A DNA stretch of 21,973 nucleotides, taken from positions 1-21,973 of the forward strand of contig JAEZLY010000094.1 of the NCBI GenBank assembly GCA_023414985.1, written 5' to 3'. Each line of letters opens with the position of its first letter. The stretch's first letter is position 1. Below are positions 14,335-21,965 of this stretch, one piece after another. Position numbers and translations under genes: made by a program. The notes below the pieces were generated by a model. It made no database searches. It was not told the DNA's origin and was given only the letters and a program-made list of their open reading frames with translations. The DNA is from Bacillota bacterium. GTDB taxonomy: Bacteria; Bacillota; Clostridia; Lachnospirales; Lachnospiraceae.

Positions 14335-15874
14335 GATATCCCTCCTGATTGCTCTGCATTATGCATTGCATTATGTTTTCCTGTGAGGCTTCATCGGCAC
14401 TCAATTCTCCTACAATTCTACCCTCGTTCATAACATATACTCTGTCGCACATGCCCAGAATTTCAGGCAGCTCCGAGGATATCATCAGTATTGTTTTTCC
14501 GTTTTCGGTCAATTCATTAATAACCGAGTATATTTCATATTTCGCACCGACATCGATACCTCGTGTCGGCTCATCCAAGATCAGCACATCAGGATTGGAG
14601 AAAATCCATTTACTGAAGACAACCTTCTGCTGGTTTCCTCCGGATAAGTTCCCCGCTTTTTGAAGAATGCTGGAAGATTTTATTCGCAGCTTTGCCCTAT
14701 AATCTTCCGCAACCTTTATTTCCTTATTTTCATCTATTACGATACCTTTACTGATTTTATGGAAGGCGGTAAGGCTGATATTGCGCTTCACATTATCGAT
14801 CAAGATCAGACCTGCGCTTTTTCTGTCCTCTGTTGTATATGCAATACCATGCCTGATCGCATCTCTGACATTTTTAATATGTATTTCTTTTCCATCTTTT
14901 ATGATCGTTCCCTCGATTTTCTTACCGAAGGATTTTCCGAAGATGCTCATGGCGAATTCTGTACGACCGGCACCCATCAGTCCTGCAATGCCTACTACTT
15001 CACCTCTTCTGGTATTAATGTTGATATTATCCAACACCAGTTTAGTTTCATCCTTGGAATCATAGGCGCTCCAGTTTTTGACCTCGAAGCACACTTCTCC
15101 GATTGCGTGAGACCTCTTTGGGAAACGGTCTACAAGCTCTCGTCCAACCATTCCCTTGATAATCCTGGCTTCTGAGATATCATCCACACCCTTTACCAGG
15201 GTTTCGATTGTCTTTCCATCTCGAAGCACGGTAATCTCATCTGCCACCTTAGTTACTTCGTTCAATTTATGAGAAATAATAATGCTCGTTATTCCATGCT
15301 GCTTCAGTTCCAGCAGCAGATCCAGCAGGTGCTTTGAATCATCATCATTCAAAGCAGCTGTCGGTTCATCAAGAATTAATATCTTTACATCCTTAGCCAG
15401 AGCCTTGATAATTTCTACCAACTGCTGCTTACCCATTCCGATGTCCTGGATTCTGGTATCAATATTTTCATGGAGACCTACCTTTTTCATCATCTCCATT
15501 GTCTTAATCCGTGTTTTGTCCCAGCTGATGACCGGACCGAAGCCGGTTTGCTCGTTCCCGAGAAATACATTTTCTGCAATTGAAAGCTGCGGGATTAAAG
15601 CCAATTCCTGATGAATGATAGCAATTCCCTTCGCTTCACTCTCTTTGATATTCTTAAAAGTACATACCTGACCATCTATTACAATATCGCCCTCATAGGA
15701 TCCATGGGGATAAACACCGCTTAAGACGTTCATCAAGGTAGATTTTCCCGCGCCATTTTCACCGACCAGCGCATGGATATGAAGAGGCTTGATCTTAAAG
15801 TTGACGTTATCCAGCGCCTTCACACCGGGAAACGTTTTTGTTATGTTTCTCATTTCCAATGCATATTGTTCCAT
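14324..15874 (-). CDS. mmsA: Monosaccharide ABC transporter ATP-binding protein MmsA/GguA
   Basis: 516 residues from the ATG at 15874 (AAGGAG 7 nt upstream); the in-frame ATG at 15880 is only 1 nt from the SD. Two fused ATPase domains as in the RbsA/MglA/XylG group. NBD1: Walker A GENGAGKST, Walker B LILDEPTAAL, signature replaced by IGMGKQQ. NBD2: degenerate Walker A GLMGAGRTEF, canonical signature LSGGNQQKV, Walker B LILDEPTRGI and SSELPE at the switch. It powers uptake of pentoses or hexoses captured by the ChvE-type protein. A strong hairpin separates it from chvE, which may lower its expression relative to the binding protein. Confidence 0.94.
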   Translation of the reverse strand: MEQYALEMRNITKTFPGVKALDNVNFKIKPLHIHALVGENGAGKSTLMNVLSGVYPHGSYEGDIVIDGQVCTFKNIKESEAKGIAIIHQELALIPQLSIAENVFLGNEQTGFGPVISWDKTRIKTMEMMKKVGLHENIDTRIQDIGMGKQQLVEIIKALAKDVKILILDEPTAALNDDDSKHLLDLLLELKQHGITSIIISHKLNEVTKVADEITVLRDGKTIETLVKGVDDISEARIIKGMVGRELVDRFPKRSHAIGEVCFEVKNWSAYDSKDETKLVLDNININTRRGEVVGIAGLMGAGRTEFAMSIFGKSFGKKIEGTIIKDGKEIHIKNVRDAIRHGIAYTTEDRKSAGLILIDNVKRNISLTAFHKISKGIVIDENKEIKVAEDYRAKLRIKSSSILQKAGNLSGGNQQKVVFSKWIFSNPDVLILDEPTRGIDVGAKYEIYSVINELTENGKTILMISSELPEILGMCDRVYVMNEGRIVGELSADEASQENIMQCIMQSNQEGYHEK

Positions 15875-15938
15875 ATTCATACTCCTTTAGCGATAGCGCC
15901 GCCTTCTGATTATTCCGATGCCAATATTAATTGTACTA

Positions 15939-15975
15939 AAATGTCGGTTAGCGCCACTTCGGCTAACCGACATTT
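15939..15975 (-). terminator. Intercistronic hairpin between chvE and mmsA
   Basis: Perfect 14-bp stem AAATGTCGGTTAGC (15939-15952 with 15962-15975) with a 9-nt loop, followed on the minus strand by only four T. Best read as a partial terminator or 3-prime-end stabiliser that lets the binding protein be made in excess of the ATPase and permease. Confidence 0.7.
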
Positions 15976-15998
15976 CAGCAATTAAGATCATAACAGGA

Positions 15999-17183
15999 TT
16001 ATTGAATATCTTCCGGTTTCAAGTATCCGGAGTCCATAACTAATTCTTGATAATTATCCTTTGTTACGATAAAAGGTGCAAGCAGATAGGAAGGAACAAT
16101 TTTTACATTATTGTTATAGGTTGTAGTATCATTGATCTCAGGTTCTTTACCGGTAAGTACTGCATCAACCATGCCTGCTGCTACTTTTGCAAGTTCACGG
16201 GTATCCTTTAAGATGGTGGAATACTGATCACCGGATACAATCAACTTGATGGAAGCAGCTTCTGCATCCTGTCCTGTAACTACGGGTAAATCCTTGCCGG
16301 TTAAACCAAATGCTGTTAAAGCAGAAAGGATACCTCTGGAGATACCATCGTAGGGAGATAATACACCGTGAAGTGTCTTACCATCGGAATAGTTAGCAGC
16401 CAGGATTGCATCCATACGAGCCTGTGCAACAGCACCGTCCCAACGTAAGGTTCCTACTTCTTCCTGAGTAACCTGACCGGAGGGGATAACAACTGTACCA
16501 GCATCAATCAACGGCTGTAATACGTCCATAGCTCCCTGGAAGAAATAGAAGGAGTTTGTATCATCGGGAGAACCTGCAAACAGCTCGATATTGTAAGGGC
16601 CCTCGCCTTTCAGCGCCTTCATACCATCTACCAGTGATTGAGCCTGTAACTGGCCAACCTTTCTGTTATCGAAGGTTGCATAGTAAGAAACTGCATCAGT
16701 ATTTACTAAGAGACGGTCATAAGAGATAATCTTTACACCACCGGCAGCTGCTGCATCCAGAGTGTCGGAAAGTGTGGAACCGTCGATTGCTGCGATTACA
16801 AGAACAGCAGCACCCTTGGTAATCATGTTTTCAATCTGTGATTTCTGTGTCGGAATATCATCCTCAGCATACTGTAAATCAACTGTATATCCCTTTGCTT
16901 CCAGAATTTCTTTCATTGCTGCGCCGTCTTTGATCCAACGTTCACTGGACTGGGTAGGCATTGCAATTCCTATGTACTGACCGGCACCAACCTGCTCTGT
17001 CACTGCTTCTGCAGCTTTTGTAGGTGCTGCTGTCGGATCTGCAGCAGGTGCTTGCGTTGCAGCAGGTTCCGTAGTAGTAGGTTCCTCTTTCTTTGTGCCA
17101 CAACCAACCAGCATAGATACTGTCATGGCAAGAACCATAAGTAATGCTAAAACTTTTTTAAAACCCCACATGTTTCTTTTCAT
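15999..17183 (-). CDS. chvE: Multiple-monosaccharide-binding lipoprotein, ChvE type
   Basis: 394 residues. Signal peptide with a lipobox LVGC, predicted lipid-anchored Cys28, then a low-complexity Thr/Ala/Pro/Glu linker (about residues 31-67) that holds the domain off the membrane. The mature domain is a periplasmic-binding-protein type I fold: YIGIAMPTQSSERWIKDGAAM, AAAVLVIAAIDGSTL, VKIISYDRLL and VTGQDAEAASIKLI, all close to ChvE. ChvE-type proteins bind several monosaccharides (arabinose, xylose, glucose, galactose). GAGGAGG precedes the ATG. It is the first gene of chvE-mmsA-mmsB, with a strong promoter and candidate DeoR boxes upstream. Confidence 0.93.
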   Translation of the reverse strand: MKRNMWGFKKVLALLMVLAMTVSMLVGCGTKKEEPTTTEPAATQAPAADPTAAPTKAAEAVTEQVGAGQYIGIAMPTQSSERWIKDGAAMKEILEAKGYTVDLQYAEDDIPTQKSQIENMITKGAAVLVIAAIDGSTLSDTLDAAAAGGVKIISYDRLLVNTDAVSYYATFDNRKVGQLQAQSLVDGMKALKGEGPYNIELFAGSPDDTNSFYFFQGAMDVLQPLIDAGTVVIPSGQVTQEEVGTLRWDGAVAQARMDAILAANYSDGKTLHGVLSPYDGISRGILSALTAFGLTGKDLPVVTGQDAEAASIKLIVSGDQYSTILKDTRELAKVAAGMVDAVLTGKEPEINDTTTYNNNVKIVPSYLLAPFIVTKDNYQELVMDSGYLKPEDIQ

Positions 17184-17229
17184 AAAAACCTCCTCGTTTT
17201 GATGGTGTTTTTTGTTGATTTATGCTAAA

Positions 17230-17248
17230 CTATAGTCATGCTATAGTC
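17230..17248 (-). repeat. Direct repeat CTATAGTC in chvE leader
   Basis: CTATAGTC occurs twice with 3 bp between, an 11-bp period, i.e. one helical turn. It lies in the 5-prime leader of chvE, about 50 nt from the start codon. A second operator or chance; the function is not known. Confidence 0.4.
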
Positions 17249-17290
17249 AACATCGAAACAATACATAAATAATCACAATTTACTTGCCTT

Positions 17291-17330
17291 GTTCATTTTC
17301 GTTTTTGTTCGTTTTAGATTTCGTTTGTGT
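17291..17330. promoter_or_regulatory. TTCGT-box array, candidate DeoR-type operator
   Basis: Plus-strand TTCGT at 17298, 17308 and 17320, plus a related TTCAT at 17292, all in T-rich context. DeoR-family repressors (GlpR, AgaR, FruR types) bind such TTTCGTTT-like tandem repeats. The array covers about +6 to +45 of the chvE transcript, a roadblock position. The DeoR gene beginning at 17551 is the likely ligand. Confidence 0.6.
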
Positions 17331-17342
17331 TTGCATGAATGA

Positions 17343-17371
17343 ATCATAACACCTGCATTAATAATTGTCAA
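17343..17371 (-). promoter_or_regulatory. Promoter of chvE-mmsA-mmsB
   Basis: Minus strand TTGACA (17371-17366), 17 nt, TATGAT (17348-17343), giving a leader of about 150 nt. Confidence 0.8.
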
Positions 17372-17451
17372 CAATATATTCATATTTTTTTCTCTCTTTT
17401 TATGCATCTTTAACAACTACATAGTCAAATACTTACCATTGAAAGTTCGTA

Positions 17452-17480
17452 TTGTTTTTTATTCAAGAATCGTGTATCAT
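17452..17480 (+). promoter_or_regulatory. Promoter of the deoR-type gene
   Basis: TTGTTT (17452-17457), 17 nt, TATCAT (17475-17480). Moderate -35, good -10. Confidence 0.55.
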
Positions 17481-17497
17481 AATCAAATAAAACACCT

Positions 17498-17527
17498 ATT
17501 TGACAGTCTTAAGATATGCTGTCAAAT
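17498..17527 (+). promoter_or_regulatory. Inverted repeat in the leader of the deoR-type gene
   Basis: ATTTGACAG and CTGTCAAAT form perfect 9-bp arms around a 12-nt centre that contains the palindrome TCTTAAGA. It lies just after the predicted start of transcription, as an autoregulatory operator or mRNA hairpin would. Confidence 0.55.
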
Positions 17528-17550
17528 GACGAAAAGATGGGATAAAATTT

Positions 17551-18324
17551 ATGTTTGCGATCGAACGTGTAAAAATCATAAAAAATCATCTGTTAAAAGA
17601 ACAGAAGGTATCGGTCTCAAAATTAAGCGAGCTGCTCGATGTAACAGAAGTAACGATACGCCGAGATCTTGAAAAGCTGGAAAGCGAGGGCTTCTTAAAA
17701 CGGACCCACGGTGGAGCCGTGCTTATGGATTATGTCGAGGAATCTGCCCTAGGGGAGAATGAAGAAAGCAAAGATATCCTGCTATATCAGGAAATTGCCG
17801 ATACCGCTTTGCATCTGGTCAATGACGGAGAAGCCATCATGCTTACCAACGGCACGGTGAATACTTATATTGCAAAGGCTTTATCCGAACATAGTAACTT
17901 AACCATTGTTACAAATGACTTAATGATCGCTTCCGCCTTCTCTCATTCCCCCGGTAACACCTTGATTCTGCTTGGCGGTGATCTGGAGGAGAATGCATTG
18001 TTTGGCCAGATGACGATTGATAATTTGCGTAATTTTTCTTTCGATCATATTTTTATAGAGATTGATGGTTTCAGTGAAACTGTCGGCATCACGGTTTCCA
18101 GCACAAAAAAAGCCACCTTGATCCAACAAGCAATCAAGCAGGCCGATTCCGTTACCATGGTCTGTCTGTCAAGATTTTTCGGGGTGAAATCTCTCTATCG
18201 TGTCGGGAACTTAGGTCTCTCGCATCGTGTACTTACCGACTCCAATCTGGAAGACAAATACAAAAACTATATCTATAATCAGAACATACCATTATTTACT
18301 TCGATTGATGTTTATGAAAATTAA
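17551..18324 (+). CDS. DeoR family transcriptional regulator
   Basis: 257 residues. Winged HTH at about residues 6-55: LLKEQKVSVSKLSELLDVTE, then VTIRRDLEKLESEGFLKRTHGGA, the textbook DeoR motif. The C-terminal sugar-phosphate-sensing domain is present, with TNGTVNTYIAKAL, TIVTNDLMIA and LLGGDLEENALFG, but the usual DxSK motif reads CLSRFF, so the effector site differs. It is divergent from chvE-mmsA-mmsB and 38 bp ahead of an orphan ABC ATPase, probably in one transcript. It likely represses the importer through the TTCGT array and perhaps itself through the repeat at 17498-17527. The SD is weak (GATGGGA about 8 nt before the ATG). Confidence 0.9.
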   Translation: MFAIERVKIIKNHLLKEQKVSVSKLSELLDVTEVTIRRDLEKLESEGFLKRTHGGAVLMDYVEESALGENEESKDILLYQEIADTALHLVNDGEAIMLTNGTVNTYIAKALSEHSNLTIVTNDLMIASAFSHSPGNTLILLGGDLEENALFGQMTIDNLRNFSFDHIFIEIDGFSETVGITVSSTKKATLIQQAIKQADSVTMVCLSRFFGVKSLYRVGNLGLSHRVLTDSNLEDKYKNYIYNQNIPLFTSIDVYEN

Positions 18325-18327
18325 TTT

Positions 18328-18347
18328 GAGCTGCAGCAGAGCTGCAG
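18328..18347 (+). repeat. GAGCTGCAG direct repeat forming small hairpin before the ATPase start
   Basis: GAGCTGCAG occurs at 18328 and 18339 (11-bp period). CTGCAG is self-complementary, so the copies also pair as a 6-bp hairpin just ahead of the GGGAGG that starts the ATPase gene. May tune translation of the second gene; could be chance. Confidence 0.4.
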
Positions 18348-18362
18348 TATGGGAGGTATAAT

Positions 18363-19874
18363 GTGAATATTCCTTTGCTCGAACTAAAGAATATCAATCT
18401 TACAGTATCGAATTTCAGGATTAACAATGTAAGCATCTCCCTGTATCCCGGAGAGGTTCACATGGTTATGGGTGAAAACGGATCCGGTAAAAGTATGCTG
18501 ATGGAAATGATCTGTGGTATGCTACAGCCTGATTCCGGAGAAATATACTTTGAAGGTCAATTGATCAAGCCAAAAAGTCTTTCCTTCTATTCTTCCAACG
18601 AACTCATCTTCATCCAACAGCACTCCACACTGTTGGAAAATATCAGTGTAGCAGAAAATCTGTATTTTCATAATTTACCATATAAAAATAAATTACTGCG
18701 TACGATTGATTATGAGAAACTGAATAAACAGTTTCTGGATTTAATTCATGAGTTTAATCTTCCGATTGCAATGAATGATACGGTCAAAACCCTCGGTTTG
18801 GCTCAACGGCAGATGATTGAATTCTGCAAGGCCTATATTTCCGATTCTAAAATTGTAATTTTAGACGAGCCCTCAGCCTCTCTTACATCACATGAAAGAG
18901 AATTGCTATATAAAATCGTCAGCCACATCAAAGCAAGGGGAGCCGGAATATTCTATATTACACATCGGATTGACGATACGATGAGAATAGGCGACCGCAT
19001 CTCCATTATTAACAATGGCTCCTTAGTCGGGACAAGAGTAATCAAAGAGACTTCAGAAGCTGAAATAGTCCATCTCCTGATTGGAACACATCTGAATGAG
19101 CGATATCCCAAAATGATCATCAAAAAAGGAAAGACGCTTCTCTCCGTATCCAATCTGGGATTTGAAGATAAGCTTTCCAACATCAGCTTTCAGCTTAGAG
19201 AGGGAGAAGTCCTGGGCATTACCGGTCCTGCCGGATCAGGAAGGACTCTGCTCGCGAACTGTTTGTTTGGAGCCGTGAAGTACAGCGGTCAGATCTGCAT
19301 TAATAATAGGCCGGTTCAATTGATTAGTCCTCAGGCAGCCATCCGTAATGGCATTGCACTACTGCCGGAAAACCGCTATGAGGATTCCATCTTCCGCGAA
19401 CTGGATACCAATGAGAATGTTGCTTTTCCGTCCCTGCACCGCTTTTCCAGAAATCAGATCATCAATTCAGATTTGATGGAGCAGGCTGTTCTGGACTATG
19501 CTACTAAGATCAATATTCCAAAATTCAAGAATCAGAGCATTCTTGCTTACAGTGAGGGAAGTCTGCAGAAAGCGCTGTTTGCTAAGTGGCTGATGAGCCT
19601 CGCAAGAATTTTTATTCTGGATGAACCTACCCGCGGTATTGATCTCGCCAGCAAGATAGATATCTACAATTTCATCAATGATATGACTAAAAAGAAGGCC
19701 GGTATCATTTATATCTCCTCTGATATCGAAGAAATTATGGGAATTTGCGACCGCGTCGCTGTTCTGTCTGACAAGACATTGATCTGCGATCTTCCGACAG
19801 GCAGAACCACCGTGGAGGAAATCACGGCATTACAGGTTCGAAGCTCGACTAATCCGCCGGTATCGCATGAATAA
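18363..19874 (+). CDS. Orphan sugar-type ABC ATPase (two fused NBDs) coupled to DeoR regulator
   Basis: 503 residues. GTG start at 18363 with GGGAGG 6 nt upstream; no ATG fits. NBD1: Walker A GENGSGKSM (37-45), Q-loop near QQ85-86, Walker B VILDEPSAS (about 165-173), H-loop YITHR; signature region reads LGLAQRQ. NBD2: Walker A-like GPAGSGRT (288-295), Walker B FILDEPTRGID (about 418-427), SSDIEE. The NBD2 signature, LSGGNQQK in relatives, is YSEGSLQK here. The architecture is that of RbsA/MglA/MmsA, but no permease or binding protein follows on this strand. It may be an alternative ATPase for the divergent MmsB-ChvE system, a regulator of it, or an ATPase for a distant permease. Expression with DeoR is inferred from the 38-bp gap. 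Confidence 0.88.
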   Translation: MNIPLLELKNINLTVSNFRINNVSISLYPGEVHMVMGENGSGKSMLMEMICGMLQPDSGEIYFEGQLIKPKSLSFYSSNELIFIQQHSTLLENISVAENLYFHNLPYKNKLLRTIDYEKLNKQFLDLIHEFNLPIAMNDTVKTLGLAQRQMIEFCKAYISDSKIVILDEPSASLTSHERELLYKIVSHIKARGAGIFYITHRIDDTMRIGDRISIINNGSLVGTRVIKETSEAEIVHLLIGTHLNERYPKMIIKKGKTLLSVSNLGFEDKLSNISFQLREGEVLGITGPAGSGRTLLANCLFGAVKYSGQICINNRPVQLISPQAAIRNGIALLPENRYEDSIFRELDTNENVAFPSLHRFSRNQIINSDLMEQAVLDYATKINIPKFKNQSILAYSEGSLQKALFAKWLMSLARIFILDEPTRGIDLASKIDIYNFINDMTKKKAGIIYISSDIEEIMGICDRVAVLSDKTLICDLPTGRTTVEEITALQVRSSTNPPVSHE

Positions 19875-19932
19875 TCCCTGAACTATCGATGATTGAATAA
19901 TGATAAGGATATATCCTGTTTAGTTATAGAAA

Positions 19933-19961
19933 GAGCCACAAACTGTAACCAGTTGTGGCTC
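19933..19961. terminator. Bidirectional hairpin terminator between convergent genes
   Basis: GAGCCACAAACTG (19933-19945) pairs with CAGTTGTGGCTC (19950-19961), one bulged A, loop TAAC. T-rich sequence follows on both strands (TTTCTAT on the minus, less clean on the plus). It sits between the ATPase stop and the secreted-protein stop. Confidence 0.7.
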
Positions 19962-19988
19962 CTCATCATTCTTTGCCTTAATGATTGA

Positions 19989-20537
19989 TTAAAAGGAAAT
20001 AAATTTTAAGTTGTTAATCATACAGATCATGCTCACTTTATTATCCTTATCAAAATAAAATCTTAAAATTACCTTATTTTTATACTTTGCTGAATCGACA
20101 AAGGTATAATTATAATCGATATAATTTTTTGTTGCTTTCATAGTTGATTTCAATGCTTTGTCGTCTGCCTGCTCTGTTACAGCCTCATAAATGCTATCTT
20201 TCGTCGTCTTGGCTTTCGCATCTCCATATTCTGCTTTTACACTCTTTAATGTAGAACCCAGTACGATATCTCTGCTCGTCTTGATGCATCCTTTTTTACT
20301 TTTATCCGTATCCTTATTATAATAGTAAATGCTGAGTGCCCATCCATTCTCACCGATATAGCTCTCATCTTCTAAGAATTGAAGGAAATCGTATTTGCCA
20401 TCAAATTGAGAACCGGTAAAAACAAAATCCTTTTTCCCCAGTTTTTCTGCCGCACTGGCAACACCGGTATTCCATAAAGTACTTAAGCATAAACATAATA
20501 CTGTGAGTAAAGCGAAATATCTTTTGTAAGATTTCAT
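19989..20537 (-). CDS. Small secreted protein with BamE/SmpA-like domain features
   Basis: 182 residues. A Sec signal peptide (basic KSYKR, hydrophobic to about residue 20, cleavage after ASA at 27-29) with no lipobox. The mature part has SRDIVLGSTLKSVKAEYGDA, the start pattern of SmpA/BamE-like lipoproteins and secreted repeats in Firmicutes (a conserved xG-x5-V-x3-YG), followed by an alternating beta-rich region YNYTFVDSAKYKNKVILRFYF and VSMICMINNL. AAGGAGG lies 7 nt before the ATG. Function unknown; family assignment is tentative. It has its own promoter and a shared terminator, so it is probably monocistronic. Confidence 0.8.
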   Translation of the reverse strand: MKSYKRYFALLTVLCLCLSTLWNTGVASAAEKLGKKDFVFTGSQFDGKYDFLQFLEDESYIGENGWALSIYYYNKDTDKSKKGCIKTSRDIVLGSTLKSVKAEYGDAKAKTTKDSIYEAVTEQADDKALKSTMKATKNYIDYNYTFVDSAKYKNKVILRFYFDKDNKVSMICMINNLKFISF

Positions 20538-20581
20538 ATTGTGCCTCCTTTAGAATTAGTTAAAAATTAGTAATATATATA

Positions 20582-20610
20582 ACTTTAACATAGTTCCAAA
20601 TGTTGGTCAA
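20582..20610 (-). promoter_or_regulatory. Candidate promoter of the secreted-protein gene
   Basis: Minus strand TTGACC (20610-20605), 17 nt, TAAAGT (20587-20582). Good -35, weaker -10. Confidence 0.5.
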
Positions 20611-20633
20611 TAAAATATTGTAATATTATAGCA

Positions 20634-21857
20634 CTATTTTGTCCCCTTATATCCGCTTAAGAATCTTTCAAACTTATCCAGTGCCATCTTCAGCTCTTCC
20701 ACTCTCGGAAGATATACGATTCGGAAATGATTCGGCTCATTCCAGTTAAAGCCTTTGCCATGAACCATCAGTACATGCTGTTCTCTTAAGAAATCCAATA
20801 CAAATTTCTCGTCATCCAGGATATGATATCTTTTTGCATCAATCTTCGGGAAGATATAGAATGCAGCCTTCGGCTTTACTGCTGTGATTCCGGGAATGCT
20901 GTTCAGTCGTTCTGTTATGTACTCCCGCTGCTCATAGATTCTTCCGCCGGGAAGCAGCAGTTCATCTGCACTTTGATAGCCCCCGAGTGCGGTCTGGACA
21001 ATCTGTTGTGCAGGAACGTTCGAGCAAAGACGCATGGAGGAGAGCATATTCAGTCCTTCGATATAGCCCTTTGCCCTGGACTTATCACCACTCAGGGTCA
21101 TCCAGCCTACACGGAAGCCAGCAATCCGGTGCGACTTGGAAAGTCCGTTCAAGGTCACCACCATCAGATCCGGAGCCAGGGAAGCAATGGAAGTATGCTC
21201 CCTGCCGTCCATGACCAGTCTGTCATAGATTTCATCGGCGAAGATAATCAGCCCGTTCTCCCTTGCCAACTCTACGATCTTCTCCAGGAGATCCTTCGGG
21301 TAAAGTGCACCGGTGGGATTATTGGGATTGATGATGACGATGCCTTTTGTCTTATCCGTAATCTTCTTTCTCATATCCTCCAGATCAGGATTCCAATCCG
21401 ACTGCTCGTCACAGAGGTAATGAACCACCTTACCGCCTGCCAGCGTTGCAGCAGCTGTCCAAAGCGGGTAATCCGGAGAGGGAATCAGAATTTCATCCCC
21501 ATCGTTTAAAAGCCCCTGCATACACATGGTAATCAGCTCACTGACTCCATTGCCCGTATAAATATCATGGATTCCGACATTGGGGATCCCTTTCAGCTGA
21601 CTGTACTGCATGATTGCTTTTCTTGCGGAAAAGATACCCTTAGAATCCGAATAGCCTTCAGAGCTGGTTAAATTGGACATCATATCATGAATGACCTCCG
21701 CAGGAGCCTCAAATCCGAAAGGTGCAGGATTCCCAATGTTCAGCTTCAGAATTCTGATTCCCTGCTCAATCATCCGATCCGCTTCTTCCACAACCGGACC
21801 TCTCACGTCATAACACACATTATCCAGCTTCCTTGATTTTTCGTACACCTTCATCAT
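20634..21857 (-). CDS. alaA: Class I/II aminotransferase, AlaA-type (glutamate-pyruvate transaminase)
   Basis: 407 residues with AGGAGG about 8 nt before the ATG at 21857. Fold-type I PLP enzyme: KLNIGNPAPFGFEAP, GYSDSKGIFSARKAIMQ, PSPDYPLWTAA, INPNNPTGALY (Asn180), FADEIYDRL (Asp208, Tyr211), NGLSKSHRIAGFRVGW (PLP Lys241) and FRIVYLPR (C-terminal Arg that binds the substrate carboxylate). The sequence is close throughout to the E. coli alanine aminotransferase AlaA (also called YfbQ), from KLDNVCYDVRGPV onward. It converts pyruvate and glutamate to alanine and 2-oxoglutarate. The upstream promoter lies beyond the GC-rich hairpin repeat or outside the window. No clear terminator follows. Confidence 0.92.
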   Translation of the reverse strand: MMKVYEKSRKLDNVCYDVRGPVVEEADRMIEQGIRILKLNIGNPAPFGFEAPAEVIHDMMSNLTSSEGYSDSKGIFSARKAIMQYSQLKGIPNVGIHDIYTGNGVSELITMCMQGLLNDGDEILIPSPDYPLWTAAATLAGGKVVHYLCDEQSDWNPDLEDMRKKITDKTKGIVIINPNNPTGALYPKDLLEKIVELARENGLIIFADEIYDRLVMDGREHTSIASLAPDLMVVTLNGLSKSHRIAGFRVGWMTLSGDKSRAKGYIEGLNMLSSMRLCSNVPAQQIVQTALGGYQSADELLLPGGRIYEQREYITERLNSIPGITAVKPKAAFYIFPKIDAKRYHILDDEKFVLDFLREQHVLMVHGKGFNWNEPNHFRIVYLPRVEELKMALDKFERFLSGYKGTK

Positions 21858-21892
21858 AATCTCTTCCTCCTATTTATTTTATTAGAGAACAA

Positions 21893-21965
21893 AGAATGTG
21901 CCTTGGCACATTCTCGCGCCGCCGCGTAGCCGCTTGCGGCTATCTTCCGATTAAGCGGCGTGCGC
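21893..21965. repeat. GC-rich hairpin repeat at right edge, upstream of alaA
   Basis: Three nested or adjacent stems: AGAATGTGCC-TT-GGCACATTCT (21893-21914), TAGCCGC-TT-GCGGCTA (21927-21942), and an outer CGCCGC/GCGGCG pair (21917-21922 with 21955-21960). It is much richer in G and C than the AT-rich intergenic DNA around it. This pattern fits an interspersed palindromic repeat of the REP/BIME kind; the right part may be cut by the window. Confidence 0.6.

Noticed and set aside
17184..17340. Riboswitch in the chvE leader
   Set aside because: The leader is long enough, but no known aptamer core or terminator switch was visible; the TTCGT boxes explain regulation better.
20823..21509. A 228-codon open frame on the plus strand
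   Set aside because: Antisense to alaA, which matches its family along its full length; no SD and Cys-rich shadow composition.
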